Source of the DNA: Psychroserpens luteolus
GTDB lineage: Bacteria; Bacteroidota; Bacteroidia; Flavobacteriales; Flavobacteriaceae
Direction of reading: 5' to 3'
Assembly: GCF_021032705.1 (NCBI RefSeq)
Contig: NZ_JAHVXI010000002.1
Location: 62,001-126,000 of the forward strand
DNA: 64,000 bases
Shown piece after piece: positions 15,720 to 25,131 of this stretch. Within the stretch, counting starts at the first letter, position 1. Every line of letters starts with the position of its first letter. A program made the position numbers and the translations under genes. The notes beneath the pieces are model-generated. The model was not told the origin of the DNA. It worked only from the letters and a program-made list of their open reading frames with translations, and ran no database searches.

Positions 15720-17578
15720 TGGCAGACATTATTCAATTGTTACCAGACCATGTTGCGAATCAAATAGCAGCAGGAGAAGTTGTGCAACGCCCAGCTTCGG
15801 TGGTTAAAGAATTATTAGAAAATGCCATAGATGCTGGCGCAAATTCTATAAAGCTTATTGTAAAAGACGCAGGTAAGGCTCTTATTCAAGTTATTGATAA
15901 TGGCAAAGGGATGAGTGCCACAGATGCACGATTAAGTTTTGAACGCCATGCCACGTCAAAAATACGTTCTGCTGAAGACCTATTCAGTTTAAATACTAAG
16001 GGGTTTCGAGGCGAGGCTTTAGCTAGTATTGCTGCGATAGCTCATGTCGAATTAAAAACAAAGTTAGACGATGATGAGTTAGGAACGCTTATAGAAATTG
16101 AGGGAAGTACTATTAAGAGTCAAGAGGTTACCGTAACACCTAAAGGAACATCACTATCTGTAAAGAATTTGTTTTTTAATATTCCTGCAAGACGAAATTT
16201 TCTAAAATCAAATAATGTAGAGTTACGACATATCATAGATGAGTTTCATCGTGTTGCTTTAGCACATCCAACTATTACTTTTGCTATGTATCACAATGGT
16301 AGTGAGAGTTTTAATTTACCAGAAAGCAATTACAGACAGCGTATCGTTAATATTTTTGGAGGAAAGACCAACGAAAAATTAGTTCCTGTTGAGGAAGAAA
16401 CTGAAGTGCTAAAAATTTCAGGATTTGTTGGGAAACCCGAGTTTGCTAAGCGCACTAAGAGTGAACAGTTCTTTTTTGTCAATAATCGATTTATTAAAAG
16501 TGCCTATTTAAATCATGCCATAAACTCGGCATATGAAGGTTTGGTAAAAGACGGTAGTTATCCGAGTTATTTTTTGAATTTAACGGTTGATCCCAAGACC
16601 ATAGATATTAATATTCATCCAACTAAAACGGAGATCAAATTTGATGATGAGCATACGTTATATGCGATTTTGAGATCTTCGGTAAAGCATAGTTTGGGTC
16701 AGTTCAATATTGCACCTGTATTAGATTTCGATCGTGATAACAACTTAGATACACCTTACGATTATAAAGATAAAAATGCATCTACACCAACGATTGAAGT
16801 CGATCGTTCGTTTAATCCGTTTCAAGATGAAAAACCAGTATCTAAGTCTAGTGGCGTGTCGACGTCTTATAGAAAAGAGCCGGCAGCTCAATGGGAAAGT
16901 TTATATGTTGGATTAGAGTCTAAAGGTACCAAGGTAGAGCATGATTTTAGTGAAGTCGAATTTGAAAGTGAATCTGAAAACGCATCGTTATTTGCTGAAG
17001 ATAAATTAGTTGAAACGACGCAAACTACGTATCAACTTCACAACAAGTATATCATTAGTACGATAAAGTCTGGAATGCTAATTTTAGATCAGCATCGTTC
17101 ACATCAACGTGTACTTTATGAAGGGTTTTTGAAGCACCTGACGGTTAAAGAAGCTGTAAGTCAGCAATTATTATTTCCATTGACTTTGGAATTTACTTCT
17201 ACGGAAATGGAATCATTAAGACAGCTAAAAGAAGATCTAGAACATACTGGTTTTGTGTTTTCATCGTTTAAGGACAAGGCTATAGAAATTACAGGTGTAC
17301 CAATTAATGTGCCTGAAAGTGAGGTGTCTATTATTTTGGAACAATTGATAAGTGATGTAGAGCAGGAGGTTCCAGATAGCAATTTTAGTGCTACAGATTT
17401 ATTGGCAAAATCGATGTCGAAGAGTTTGGCTATTAAAACAGGTCAGTCCTTAACACGATTAGAGCAGGAGCATTTGGTGAATAGTTTGTTTGCTTGTAAA
17501 GAACCATCAGTTTCACCAACTAATAGAATCACATTCATTACGATGAGCGTTGATGATTTTGATAAAAAATTTATGTAA
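15719..17578 (+). CDS. mutL: DNA mismatch repair protein MutL
   Basis: A 619-residue MutL, the ATP-dependent link between MutS and downstream steps of mismatch repair. GHKL ATPase motifs are clear: VVKELLENAIDAGA (motif I, N at ~35), DNGKGM (~60-65), GFRGEALASI (~96-105) and TKGTSLSVKNLFFNIPARRNF. The C-terminal domain has DQHRSHQRVLYE at ~457-468, where the endonuclease motif DQHA(x)2E(x)4E would be: the first E is Q and A is R. The CPHGRP motif is absent (EPSVSPTNR instead). Confidence 0.97.
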   Translation: MADIIQLLPDHVANQIAAGEVVQRPASVVKELLENAIDAGANSIKLIVKDAGKALIQVIDNGKGMSATDARLSFERHATSKIRSAEDLFSLNTKGFRGEALASIAAIAHVELKTKLDDDELGTLIEIEGSTIKSQEVTVTPKGTSLSVKNLFFNIPARRNFLKSNNVELRHIIDEFHRVALAHPTITFAMYHNGSESFNLPESNYRQRIVNIFGGKTNEKLVPVEEETEVLKISGFVGKPEFAKRTKSEQFFFVNNRFIKSAYLNHAINSAYEGLVKDGSYPSYFLNLTVDPKTIDINIHPTKTEIKFDDEHTLYAILRSSVKHSLGQFNIAPVLDFDRDNNLDTPYDYKDKNASTPTIEVDRSFNPFQDEKPVSKSSGVSTSYRKEPAAQWESLYVGLESKGTKVEHDFSEVEFESESENASLFAEDKLVETTQTTYQLHNKYIISTIKSGMLILDQHRSHQRVLYEGFLKHLTVKEAVSQQLLFPLTLEFTSTEMESLRQLKEDLEHTGFVFSSFKDKAIEITGVPINVPESEVSIILEQLISDVEQEVPDSNFSATDLLAKSMSKSLAIKTGQSLTRLEQEHLVNSLFACKEPSVSPTNRITFITMSVDDFDKKFM

Positions 17579-17583
17579 AGATT

Positions 17584-18315
17584 ATGATGAAGATTACTGA
17601 TACAGTTAAACATCTATTGATCATCAATGTGGTCGTATTCATTGGTAGAATGACATTGGGTGGTGGAGAATTATTTATGCAGTGGTTTGCTCTGTATTTT
17701 CCTGAGAATCCATTATTTCAGCCATGGCAAATTTTTACGCACATGTTTATGCATGCAGATGTGATGCACATATTTTTTAATATGTTTGCTCTTTGGATGT
17801 TTGGAACTGCTGTTGAACATCAATTGGGTTCAAAGAAATTTTTATTTATATACATATCTGCAGGTCTTGGAGCAGTTTTCTTTCAATTAGGCTATCACTA
17901 TTTTGAATATTTGCCACTAAAACAAGCTCTACTAGATGGAGGTGTTAGCAATAGTTATATAATAGAAACTTTGAGTGAAGGAAAGGTTTTTACTGCAGTT
18001 GGAGATAAGCTAACCGAAGTTTTCTTTTTACCAATGGTAGGGGCTTCAGGATGTATTATGGGAGTTTTAGCTGCTTTTGGGATGATGAATCCTGAAGCCA
18101 AATTGATGTTGATTTTTTTGCCAATTCCAATAAAAGCTAAATATTTTATTCCAGGAATTATTATCCTTGATATTATATCTGCACTAACTGATCAATCATT
18201 CTTTAGTCCTAGTAATACAGCTTATATGGCTCACGTTGGAGGTGCTATTACGGGCTTCTTAATTATGTGGTATTGGAAGAAAACACAGTTTAACAAAAAC
18301 CGTTGGGATCGATGA
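17584..18315 (+). CDS. Rhomboid family intramembrane serine protease (first of a pair)
   Basis: A 243-residue protein with six membrane segments. The rhomboid marks are HMFMHADVMHIFFNMFALWMFG (residues ~39-60), the catalytic GASGCIMG (Ser ~156) and the catalytic His in YMAHVGGAITGF (~218). It has an ~50-residue insertion before the active-site helix (YLPLKQALLDGGVS ... GDKLTEVFFLP). Two in-frame ATGs (17584, 17587) compete. It overlaps the second rhomboid gene by 13 bases. Substrates are unknown. Confidence 0.93.
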   Translation: MMKITDTVKHLLIINVVVFIGRMTLGGGELFMQWFALYFPENPLFQPWQIFTHMFMHADVMHIFFNMFALWMFGTAVEHQLGSKKFLFIYISAGLGAVFFQLGYHYFEYLPLKQALLDGGVSNSYIIETLSEGKVFTAVGDKLTEVFFLPMVGASGCIMGVLAAFGMMNPEAKLMLIFLPIPIKAKYFIPGIIILDIISALTDQSFFSPSNTAYMAHVGGAITGFLIMWYWKKTQFNKNRWDR

Positions 18316-19190
18316 CTTCTTTAACTTACGACTTTAAAGACAAGCTTAAACGCTTAAATGTTTTTGAGAAGATTATAGCAGTAAACATTGGAATCTTTTT
18401 CTTGGGTTGGGTACTAATGCTTATAAGACGAGTACCAAGAGGAAACACGTTGACATGGCTTGAGTTGCCGAAAGATTTCTTTGAGTTCTTAACTAGACCT
18501 TGGTCTATTATTACTTACGGATTCACGCATTATGATTTTTTTCATCTCCTCTTTAACATGTTGGTGCTCTATTTTGTGTCGAGAACCATGGTTAATATAT
18601 TTCCAAGTAAGCAATCACTAAATATCTATTTCCTTGGGATTATAACAGGAGGCTTGGCCTATTTAGCCATCTATAATATTTTGCCAGAGCGTTTAGTATT
18701 AGCTAATGCTGGAGCACTTGTAGGTGCATCGGCTGGTGTACGTGCTTTATTGATTTTTATTTGTGCCTATATGCCATATCGTGAAGCTCGTTTTTTTTCA
18801 GTAAAAATTAAGTTATGGTATATTGGAGTTGCCCTTGTTGCATTTGATACCATAGGTCTGTTTGGAAACAATCAAGGTGGTAATGTTGCACATTTAGGTG
18901 GTGTTTTATTAGGTTATCTGTATGCTACCCAATTGTTAAAAGGAAAAGATATTGGTGAAGGATTTGGACGATTCATGGATAAGATAGCTAATGTGTTCAA
19001 ACCAAAATCACCACTTAAGACAGTTCATAAAAAGAAGAAGAAACCTTTTGCTGGTCATAATAAAGACGAGTTTAATGAGTTTAATAATCAGAAAAAAGTA
19101 GACCTCATTCTGGATAAAATCAGTAAAAGTGGTTACGAAAGTTTAACTAAAGAAGAAAAGGCATTTTTATTTAAAGCAGGTAAGGATTAA
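18303..19190 (+). CDS. Rhomboid family intramembrane serine protease (second of a pair)
   Basis: A 295-residue rhomboid with GFTHYDFFHLLFNMLVLYF, catalytic GASAGVRALL (Ser ~143) and catalytic His in NVAHLGGVLLGYLY (~198). A ~90-residue C-terminal cytoplasmic tail, very basic (KKKKKP) then charged, contains LILDKISKSGYESLTKEEKAFLFKAG, the tail pattern common to rhomboids of this phylum. The start is within the end of the first rhomboid gene, so the two are coupled, and the pair lies in the mutL operon. Confidence 0.93.
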   Translation: MGSMTSLTYDFKDKLKRLNVFEKIIAVNIGIFFLGWVLMLIRRVPRGNTLTWLELPKDFFEFLTRPWSIITYGFTHYDFFHLLFNMLVLYFVSRTMVNIFPSKQSLNIYFLGIITGGLAYLAIYNILPERLVLANAGALVGASAGVRALLIFICAYMPYREARFFSVKIKLWYIGVALVAFDTIGLFGNNQGGNVAHLGGVLLGYLYATQLLKGKDIGEGFGRFMDKIANVFKPKSPLKTVHKKKKKPFAGHNKDEFNEFNNQKKVDLILDKISKSGYESLTKEEKAFLFKAGKD

Positions 19191-19195
19191 ACCAT

Positions 19196-20215
19196 ATGCG
19201 TAAACTTAAACGTTATGAGAAGCTGATATTTGTCGTCAATTCGTTGATGGCATTTGCTTTGTTATTATCTTACATTCTACCTTATATCGAACCAGAAAAG
19301 TTTGCGTTTTTATCGGTTCTTAGTCTAGCTGTACCATTTTTAATCATTATTAATATTCTATTTTTAGTGTATTGGTTGCTCAAAGTTAAGAGGCAACTAT
19401 TAGTGTCTTTGGTTGTGCTTTTAATTGGTTATAGTTATGTATTCTCTCTCTACAAATTTTCATCGTCAAAGAATGTTGATGACCATCAAAATCTTTCGGT
19501 AATGAACTATAATGTTCGATTATTCAATATTTTTGATTGGATCGATAGCCCGAATATAAAGGAGAACATTTTGACTTTTATTTCTGAAAAGCAACCAGAT
19601 ATTTTGTGTTTGCAGGAATATAGGCGAGATGATGATATGCATTTTGATGGCTATCATAAATATGAAAAGATTACAGGTAATAAAGTAAAGAGTGGTCAGG
19701 CCATTTTGACTAAGTATCCAATTATTAATTCAGGTTCGATAGCGTTTCCTAACACGTCTAATAATGCCATATTCGTAGACGTTATTGTTAAAAGCGACAC
19801 CATACGAGTTTATAATTTACACTTAGAATCGTTGCGAATAAATTCCGACGTTGAAAGCTTAGCTAAAGAGGATTCTGGCAACTTATTTAACCGTGTGAGT
19901 TCTACGTTTAAGATGCAGCAATCACAGGCTGAATTATTTTTAAAGCATCAATCCAAATGCAAATATCAAATGATTATCTGTGGTGATTTTAACAATACAG
20001 CATATTCGTATGTGTATAAAGAAATTAAAGGTGATTTAAAAGATGCCTTTGAGCAAGCTGGGAATGGTTTTGGAAGAACCTTCGATTTTAAATTCTTTCC
20101 TGTGCGTATTGATTTTGTTTTGGTAGATGACGGATTTGAAATTAATGCCTTTAAAACCTTTGATGTTCAATATTCCGATCATTACCCAATTATGGCTAAG
20201 GTTAAGCTCAAATAA
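19196..20215 (+). CDS. Membrane-anchored endonuclease/exonuclease/phosphatase-fold protein
   Basis: A 339-residue protein with three membrane segments in the first ~95 residues (about 10-30, 36-60, 67-88), then an EEP (DNase I-like) domain: MNYNVRLFNIFDW (~101-113), LCLQEYRR (Glu ~137, metal), YNLHLESLR, CGDFNNTAYSYVY (Asp/Asn ~262) and the final SDHYPIMAKV (His ~328). The domain probably faces the periplasm. Nuclease versus phosphatase activity cannot be told. It ends exactly where the convergent DUF6122 gene ends. Confidence 0.92.
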   Translation: MRKLKRYEKLIFVVNSLMAFALLLSYILPYIEPEKFAFLSVLSLAVPFLIIINILFLVYWLLKVKRQLLVSLVVLLIGYSYVFSLYKFSSSKNVDDHQNLSVMNYNVRLFNIFDWIDSPNIKENILTFISEKQPDILCLQEYRRDDDMHFDGYHKYEKITGNKVKSGQAILTKYPIINSGSIAFPNTSNNAIFVDVIVKSDTIRVYNLHLESLRINSDVESLAKEDSGNLFNRVSSTFKMQQSQAELFLKHQSKCKYQMIICGDFNNTAYSYVYKEIKGDLKDAFEQAGNGFGRTFDFKFFPVRIDFVLVDDGFEINAFKTFDVQYSDHYPIMAKVKLK

Positions 20216-20524
20216 CTACATCATCCAACAATCTGCTTGGTCTGCAATGATGTGTATGACTAAACCCAATCCAATGCATCTGGTCTTTTTCCAAATGGTC
20301 AAGAGTACATATACACCAATAGCATAGTAGGAGTGAAGCGGATGAAAATTTATACTGCATCTGTTTGGGTCAAACATAGGATTGGCTAACACATGATCTA
20401 AATCAATTATAAAAGCACCTAACATAATGACATATACTATGAGCCACTGCTTTCTAAAAAACACTAAGGCAATTATTAGTGGCAATAGGAAATGAATCCC
20501 ATAATGAACAAAAGGCTGTAACAT
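20216..20524 (-). CDS. DUF6122 family membrane protein
   Basis: A 102-residue membrane protein with about four hydrophobic segments. It matches the DUF6122 pattern (HYGIHFLLPLIIALVFFRKQW, GAFIIDLDHVLANPMFDPNRCSINFHPLH, GLGLVIHIIADQADCW), with conserved D-x-DH and H residues like those of YdjM/LexA-regulated metal-dependent hydrolases, suggesting a metal site in the membrane. It is the last gene of the par-dap-lep operon; its ATG shares a base with the stop of wbqC. Confidence 0.85.
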   Translation of the reverse strand: MLQPFVHYGIHFLLPLIIALVFFRKQWLIVYVIMLGAFIIDLDHVLANPMFDPNRCSINFHPLHSYYAIGVYVLLTIWKKTRCIGLGLVIHIIADQADCWMM

Positions 20525-21144
20525 TACAGATTTAAGGTTTGCGATTCGAGGTAAAGCTCTGTGTTAGGACCTTCGTTAAATAGTAAATCTAGAATGCTGA
20601 GATTTGGAATAAACCCATGTTTGGAATCAAATACCTGAGCATAAGGTGTGAGGTTTTGCTGAATTTCTTTTCGGCTATTAACTAAACCTCTAGCATCAAT
20701 GACTCCCTTTAGTTTTGGATCGAATTGCTGAGTTGTATTATAGGAAAAAGGCAATTGTAAACACTCAAAAATGACTTCAATACATGTAAAGTTAAACGCC
20801 ATTATCGTCTTGCTTTCCATTTGAAATAAAGGCAATACATCATCAATATAGAATTCGAAGAAAGGAGAGGTGCGGTAAGCAGATTCAAGCGATTTAAGAT
20901 GCTGTGTTTGCCAATTTTCAGAATTGAAAATAGCAACATCTTTAGATAGCTGTCTATTCTTTTGAGAATACACAACAGGAACATTAAGATCCAGTTTACC
21001 ATTAGCACCAAAAATAGATGCACGATTTCTGTATGTTTGTTTTTGGTAATTATCGCAGACTTCAAAAATGATACGATCTGCTTGAAGCATGGCAGCAAAA
21101 TGAGCTATACTCGGAAAATATGTTGGATGTAAAACTACGTCCAT
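20524..21144 (-). CDS. WbqC-like family protein
   Basis: A 206-residue WbqC-like protein. Features: LHPTYFPSIAHFAAMLQADRIIFEVCDNYQKQTYRNRASIFGANGKLDLNVPVV at the N-terminus, the family pattern with conserved YQK-N-R, and the later DARGLVNSRK. WbqC is linked to surface polysaccharide synthesis in some bacteria, but no catalytic role is proven. In this phylum it sits next to lepB. Seventeen bases separate it from lepB. Confidence 0.9.
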   Translation of the reverse strand: MDVVLHPTYFPSIAHFAAMLQADRIIFEVCDNYQKQTYRNRASIFGANGKLDLNVPVVYSQKNRQLSKDVAIFNSENWQTQHLKSLESAYRTSPFFEFYIDDVLPLFQMESKTIMAFNFTCIEVIFECLQLPFSYNTTQQFDPKLKGVIDARGLVNSRKEIQQNLTPYAQVFDSKHGFIPNLSILDLLFNEGPNTELYLESQTLNL

Positions 21145-21161
21145 ATGCTACAAATAAAACC

Positions 21162-22880
21162 TTATTTTGCTTTTTTCTTCTTACGCCATTTACTGTATCC
21201 AATCCAAGCAGCTAAGAGCACTAAAAACGGAATTAAGTAGGATACAGGTTTACCTGAGCCTCCTACAGTTGTAAACCAGCGTTCCCAACGCGGATTTTTA
21301 ATACCATCCCAACTCATCCATATAAATACAGGTTTACCAACGACATGGTCAAAAGGAACATATCCCCAACCACGAGAATCGATGGAATTGTTTCTATTAT
21401 CTCCCATCATCCAATAGTAGTCTTGATCGAATGTATAAGATGTAGCTGGTTCTCCTTCAATTAGAATTTGATTACCACGTGTTGTTACTTTTTTGCCTTC
21501 ATATTCTGAGATTAAACGTTTATAAAGCGGTAAAACTTCCATGTTTAACTCAATAGTTTCTCCCTTTTTTGGAATATAAACTGGTCCGAAATTATCATAA
21601 TTCCAATTGTATTGTGGATTATGAGGAAAAACAGTTGGGTTTCTTAGCTGATAAGAGAATTGATTTAGTGATACTGTATTTGATGAGCTTTTAATTTTGG
21701 CAGCATTTTCAGCAGTAAGGTTTATATTAAACTTATTCTCAATAGGCTTCATCCTTAACTTTATCATGTCATCGTATTGAATGTAACCGACAACCTCAGT
21801 CATAAGTGAATCTCTTGATGATTCTTTTAAGTATGATCTATCTTCCTCAGCTAAATAATCTTTTACTCTCTGATCATCCCACAATTGATTTTCTATTTTA
21901 TAAAATCTCCAAAAATTCTCTATTTCATAAGTATCAACAAAATTTTGGGTGATATTAGATTTGGATATCCAAGTATAATAGTGCTGCAATTTTGCACGAT
22001 CGGGTAATTCATTTTTTTGACCATTAATATAGACATAACCTCCTTTTACTTCTAATGAATCACCAGGAATACCAACACAACGTTTGACTAAATTCGTTCG
22101 CTTGTCAATAGGCTTATAATAATTCCGATCTGGAGTAAAGTCGTTCATATTAACTAATGTATCAGCAGGCTGATTAAAAACGACAATATCATTGCGTTCT
22201 ATACTTTCAAAACCAGGAATTCTCATGTAAGGCAGCTGTAACTTATTCTTTAATGAGGATTTGTTCTCTTCTAGTTTATCATTATATAGGTATGACTTAA
22301 CTTTTGCAAGAGGAATCGTATCATGTACCATAGGAGTGGCAACGGTAGTCATTGGAATACGTGCTCCATAATGCACTTTGCTAACAAACAGGAAATCACC
22401 TACTAATAAGGATTTTTCAAGAGATGAACTTGGTATAGTAAACGGTTGCACAAAATAGGTGTGTACAATGGTGGCTGCCACAATGGCAAATAAAATAGAG
22501 CTTACCCAATCACCAGAACTAGACTTTGGGTTTATGTCTCTATCTTGTACATAAGTAACATCTGTAGCATAATTAAGGTAATAGTTATAAAACCCCAAAG
22601 TGATAACGGCTAAAAAGGTATCGAGATACTGATTTTTCCCAAAGCTTCGCGCAGTTTCTACCCAAACAATAATAAACATAATCAAGTTCACTATGGGTAC
22701 AAATAGTAAAATCGTCCACCACCAAGGACGCTTTATAATCTTCATTAAAATTACAGCATTATATACAGGCACAAAAGCTTCCCAAGCCTGGCGTCCTGCT
22801 TTTACATACAATTTCCATGTTCCAAGTCCGTGTATAACTTGAATTACTAGAATAAATATTAACCACTCTGTGATAGTCAT
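21162..22880 (-). CDS. lepB: Signal peptidase I (long Bacteroidota form)
   Basis: A 572-residue signal peptidase, which removes signal peptides at the outer face of the inner membrane. The N-terminal ~100 residues carry three hydrophobic segments and a DUF5684-like region. The catalytic Ser is in PFTIPSSSLEKSL (~Ser153), the general-base Lys in LVKRCVGIPGDSLEV (Lys266), and the box E in MGDNRNNSIDSRGWGYVP (~493). A long insertion of ~200 residues lies between box D and box E, a feature of this phylum. A C-terminal membrane helix with a basic tail ends it. It lies in the operon between dapB and wbqC. Confidence 0.96.
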   Translation of the reverse strand: MTITEWLIFILVIQVIHGLGTWKLYVKAGRQAWEAFVPVYNAVILMKIIKRPWWWTILLFVPIVNLIMFIIVWVETARSFGKNQYLDTFLAVITLGFYNYYLNYATDVTYVQDRDINPKSSSGDWVSSILFAIVAATIVHTYFVQPFTIPSSSLEKSLLVGDFLFVSKVHYGARIPMTTVATPMVHDTIPLAKVKSYLYNDKLEENKSSLKNKLQLPYMRIPGFESIERNDIVVFNQPADTLVNMNDFTPDRNYYKPIDKRTNLVKRCVGIPGDSLEVKGGYVYINGQKNELPDRAKLQHYYTWISKSNITQNFVDTYEIENFWRFYKIENQLWDDQRVKDYLAEEDRSYLKESSRDSLMTEVVGYIQYDDMIKLRMKPIENKFNINLTAENAAKIKSSSNTVSLNQFSYQLRNPTVFPHNPQYNWNYDNFGPVYIPKKGETIELNMEVLPLYKRLISEYEGKKVTTRGNQILIEGEPATSYTFDQDYYWMMGDNRNNSIDSRGWGYVPFDHVVGKPVFIWMSWDGIKNPRWERWFTTVGGSGKPVSYLIPFLVLLAAWIGYSKWRKKKKAK

Positions 22881-22940
22881 AGTTTTTTGTTTGTGTTGTC
22901 AGTTGAATTGTATTAGACAATGTTACATCAAATACTTATG

Positions 22941-23642
22941 TTAACTTATATTTAATACATCTTTCATTGTAAATATTCCTTTTTTGTCATGAACATATTC
23001 TGCAGCAATAACAGCGCCTAAAGCAAAGCCTTGTCTACTATGAGCCGTATGTTTTATTTGTATACTATCGACTTCAGAATCATAATTAATCTCATGTGTG
23101 CCAGGTACATTTTCAATACGTTTTGCTAAAATACCAATCTCATTTTGTTTTGGTGCATCTAAGCTCCAATTTTTATAGTTAGTTTGCTCAATAATGTCAT
23201 CTGCCAACGTAATAGCAGTACCACTTGGAGCATCTAGTTTTTGTGTATGATGAATTTCTTCTATACTCGTTTTATAGTCTGGTAAACTTCGCATGAGTTT
23301 AGCTAGTGTCTTATTGATCTCAAAGAAGATATTAACACCAAGACTAAAATTTGAGGCGTATAAAAAGGTACCATTTTTAGAAGAGCAAAGCGATATCATA
23401 TCATCGTACTGCTCTAACCATCCGGTTGTTCCAGAAATCACAGGTACATTAGCATTAAAACATTTGGTGATGTTAGTAACAGCAGTAGATGGTAGACTAA
23501 AATCGATAGCGACATCAATGCTATCTAATGTGAAATCTTTAGTAGAACTTGAAACTTTTAAAGTGATATCATGTCCACGTTCTAAGGCAATTTTTTCAAT
23601 TGCTTTTCCCATTTTTCCGTAACCTAATAATCCGATATTCAT
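22941..23642 (-). CDS. dapB: 4-hydroxy-tetrahydrodipicolinate reductase
   Basis: A 233-residue DapB, which reduces HTPA to tetrahydrodipicolinate in lysine and diaminopimelate synthesis. The Rossmann NAD(P) motif is GYGKMGKAI (residues 7-15) and the catalytic HHTQKLDAPSGTA (~138-150) is intact. The enzyme is shorter than the E. coli form (273), as is usual here. The first Met codon is four bases after the stop of the DUF5683 gene, in the par operon. Confidence 0.98.
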   Translation of the reverse strand: MNIGLLGYGKMGKAIEKIALERGHDITLKVSSSTKDFTLDSIDVAIDFSLPSTAVTNITKCFNANVPVISGTTGWLEQYDDMISLCSSKNGTFLYASNFSLGVNIFFEINKTLAKLMRSLPDYKTSIEEIHHTQKLDAPSGTAITLADDIIEQTNYKNWSLDAPKQNEIGILAKRIENVPGTHEINYDSEVDSIQIKHTAHSRQGFALGAVIAAEYVHDKKGIFTMKDVLNIS

Positions 23643-23645
23643 ACG

Positions 23646-24242
23646 TCAGAATTTGAAATTCAATGTAAAACCTAAATCCGTATTATTTTCCATTTGGTTG
23701 TATTTAAAATGTGGTCGTAACGATAGGTCTTCATCCACATTAAATTGCAATAAATGTGCATCAACATTAGCGTCGATAATATTTAAAGCATACATTCCTA
23801 TAGTTATTAATAGGGCTAATTCTTTGTTTCGTCGTAACTGTTGTTGGGCTCTAATAAGTCCGTCATTGGAAACATTTGGAAAAGGGTCGCCTTCAGAGCC
23901 TTGACCAAAACCAGCCAAACGTCTTTTATAGGCATCACGATATAAGTTATAGTCCTTATCGTTTTTGATATAGAAATACAATGGTGTACCAATCAAAGCA
24001 TAAGCTATTGGGATTTTCCAATACTTTTTGTTGTAGGCTTGTCCCAAACCAGGAAGAATAGCAGAATAAAACGCTGCTTTTGAAGGCGCTAAAACATTAA
24101 GAGGCTCTCTTTTCGTTTTAATAGAATCTTTGACAACTACTAAATCAGTATTAATGTCTTCAGTTTTTTTATTTTCTTGAGCGAAAATGACACCACTGAA
24201 AAAAAGAGAAAAAAGTAAGCTGTAAACTAATTTATTTAGCAC
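23646..24242 (-). CDS. DUF5683 family protein
   Basis: A 198-residue protein with a signal peptide (LVYSLLFSLFFSGVIFAQ). It has the DUF5683 pattern: APSKAAFYSAILPGLGQAYNKKYWKIPIAYALIGTPLYFYI, then YKRRL and ELALLITIGMYALNIIDANVDAHLLQFNVDEDLSLRP, two membrane-embedded hairpins like those of TM2-type proteins. Function unknown. It overlaps the end of parB by 11 bases and is followed by dapB. Confidence 0.9.
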   Translation of the reverse strand: MLNKLVYSLLFSLFFSGVIFAQENKKTEDINTDLVVVKDSIKTKREPLNVLAPSKAAFYSAILPGLGQAYNKKYWKIPIAYALIGTPLYFYIKNDKDYNLYRDAYKRRLAGFGQGSEGDPFPNVSNDGLIRAQQQLRRNKELALLITIGMYALNIIDANVDAHLLQFNVDEDLSLRPHFKYNQMENNTDLGFTLNFKF

Positions 24243-25131
24243 GTTGCACTAGTTTTTTAATACGATTGAAATCTTCTTCAGAATGAAACGGAATTGTTAT
24301 TTGACCTTTACCATTCTTAGATAGTTTAACGCCAATTTTATGACCAAAGTATTCCGAAAATTCTTTTATGCCTTTTTTAACAAATTTAGGTAGTTCTTGA
24401 CTTTCAGAAGGTTTTTTGGCTGTTGGGTTGTGGTAATTTTTAACTAGGGCTTCAGTGGCTCTAACAGATAATTTATCAGTAATAATCTTTTCATAGATAT
24501 CTAACTGAACACTTTGATCCTCAATATTAATTATAGCACGACCATGACCCATAGAAATAAACCCGTCGCGCATGCCAGTTTGAATGATTGGATCTAATTT
24601 TAGCAATCGTAAATAGTTTGCAATAGTAGAACGCTTTTTTCCTACACGCTCACTCATTTGTTCTTGCGTTAAAGCAATCTCATCAATTAATCGCTGATAG
24701 GACAGTGCAATTTCAATAGGATCTAAATCTTGGCGTTGAATATTTTCCACCAGCGCCATTTCTAAGGACTCTTGGTCATTGGCAATTCGTATGTAGGCAG
24801 GAATGGTTTTTAAACCAATTAATTTTGAAGCTCTAAAACGACGTTCTCCAGATACCAATTGAAATTTGTTGAATTCCAATTTTCTAACTGTAATTGGCTG
24901 TATAACACCCAACTCTTTTATCGATGATGCTAATTCGCGTAAGGTTTCTTCATTGAAATTGGTACGTGGTTGAAACGGATTAATTTCAATGGCCTCTATA
25001 TCTAGTTCTACAATATTACCAATAATAGTATCTGCATTTTTATCATTTGCAGATTTTATATCATTAGAAGGATCTTTCAACAATGCAGATAAACCTCTAC
25101 CTAATGCTTGTTTTTTTGTTGCCTTCGCCAT
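24232..25131 (-). CDS. parB: Chromosome partitioning protein ParB
   Basis: A 299-residue ParB/Spo0J. The N-terminal start ALGRGLSALL is characteristic. The CTP-binding domain has IEINPFQPRTNF and SGERRFRASKLIG (~113-125), with the helix-turn-helix DNA-binding part at EQMSERVGKKRSTIANYLRLLKL (~160-182) and a C-terminal dimer domain. It binds parS near the origin and clamps onto DNA; no parS sequence was found in the window. Its ATG overlaps the parA stop by one base. Confidence 0.97.
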   Translation of the reverse strand: MAKATKKQALGRGLSALLKDPSNDIKSANDKNADTIIGNIVELDIEAIEINPFQPRTNFNEETLRELASSIKELGVIQPITVRKLEFNKFQLVSGERRFRASKLIGLKTIPAYIRIANDQESLEMALVENIQRQDLDPIEIALSYQRLIDEIALTQEQMSERVGKKRSTIANYLRLLKLDPIIQTGMRDGFISMGHGRAIINIEDQSVQLDIYEKIITDKLSVRATEALVKNYHNPTAKKPSESQELPKFVKKGIKEFSEYFGHKIGVKLSKNGKGQITIPFHSEEDFNRIKKLVQRAK

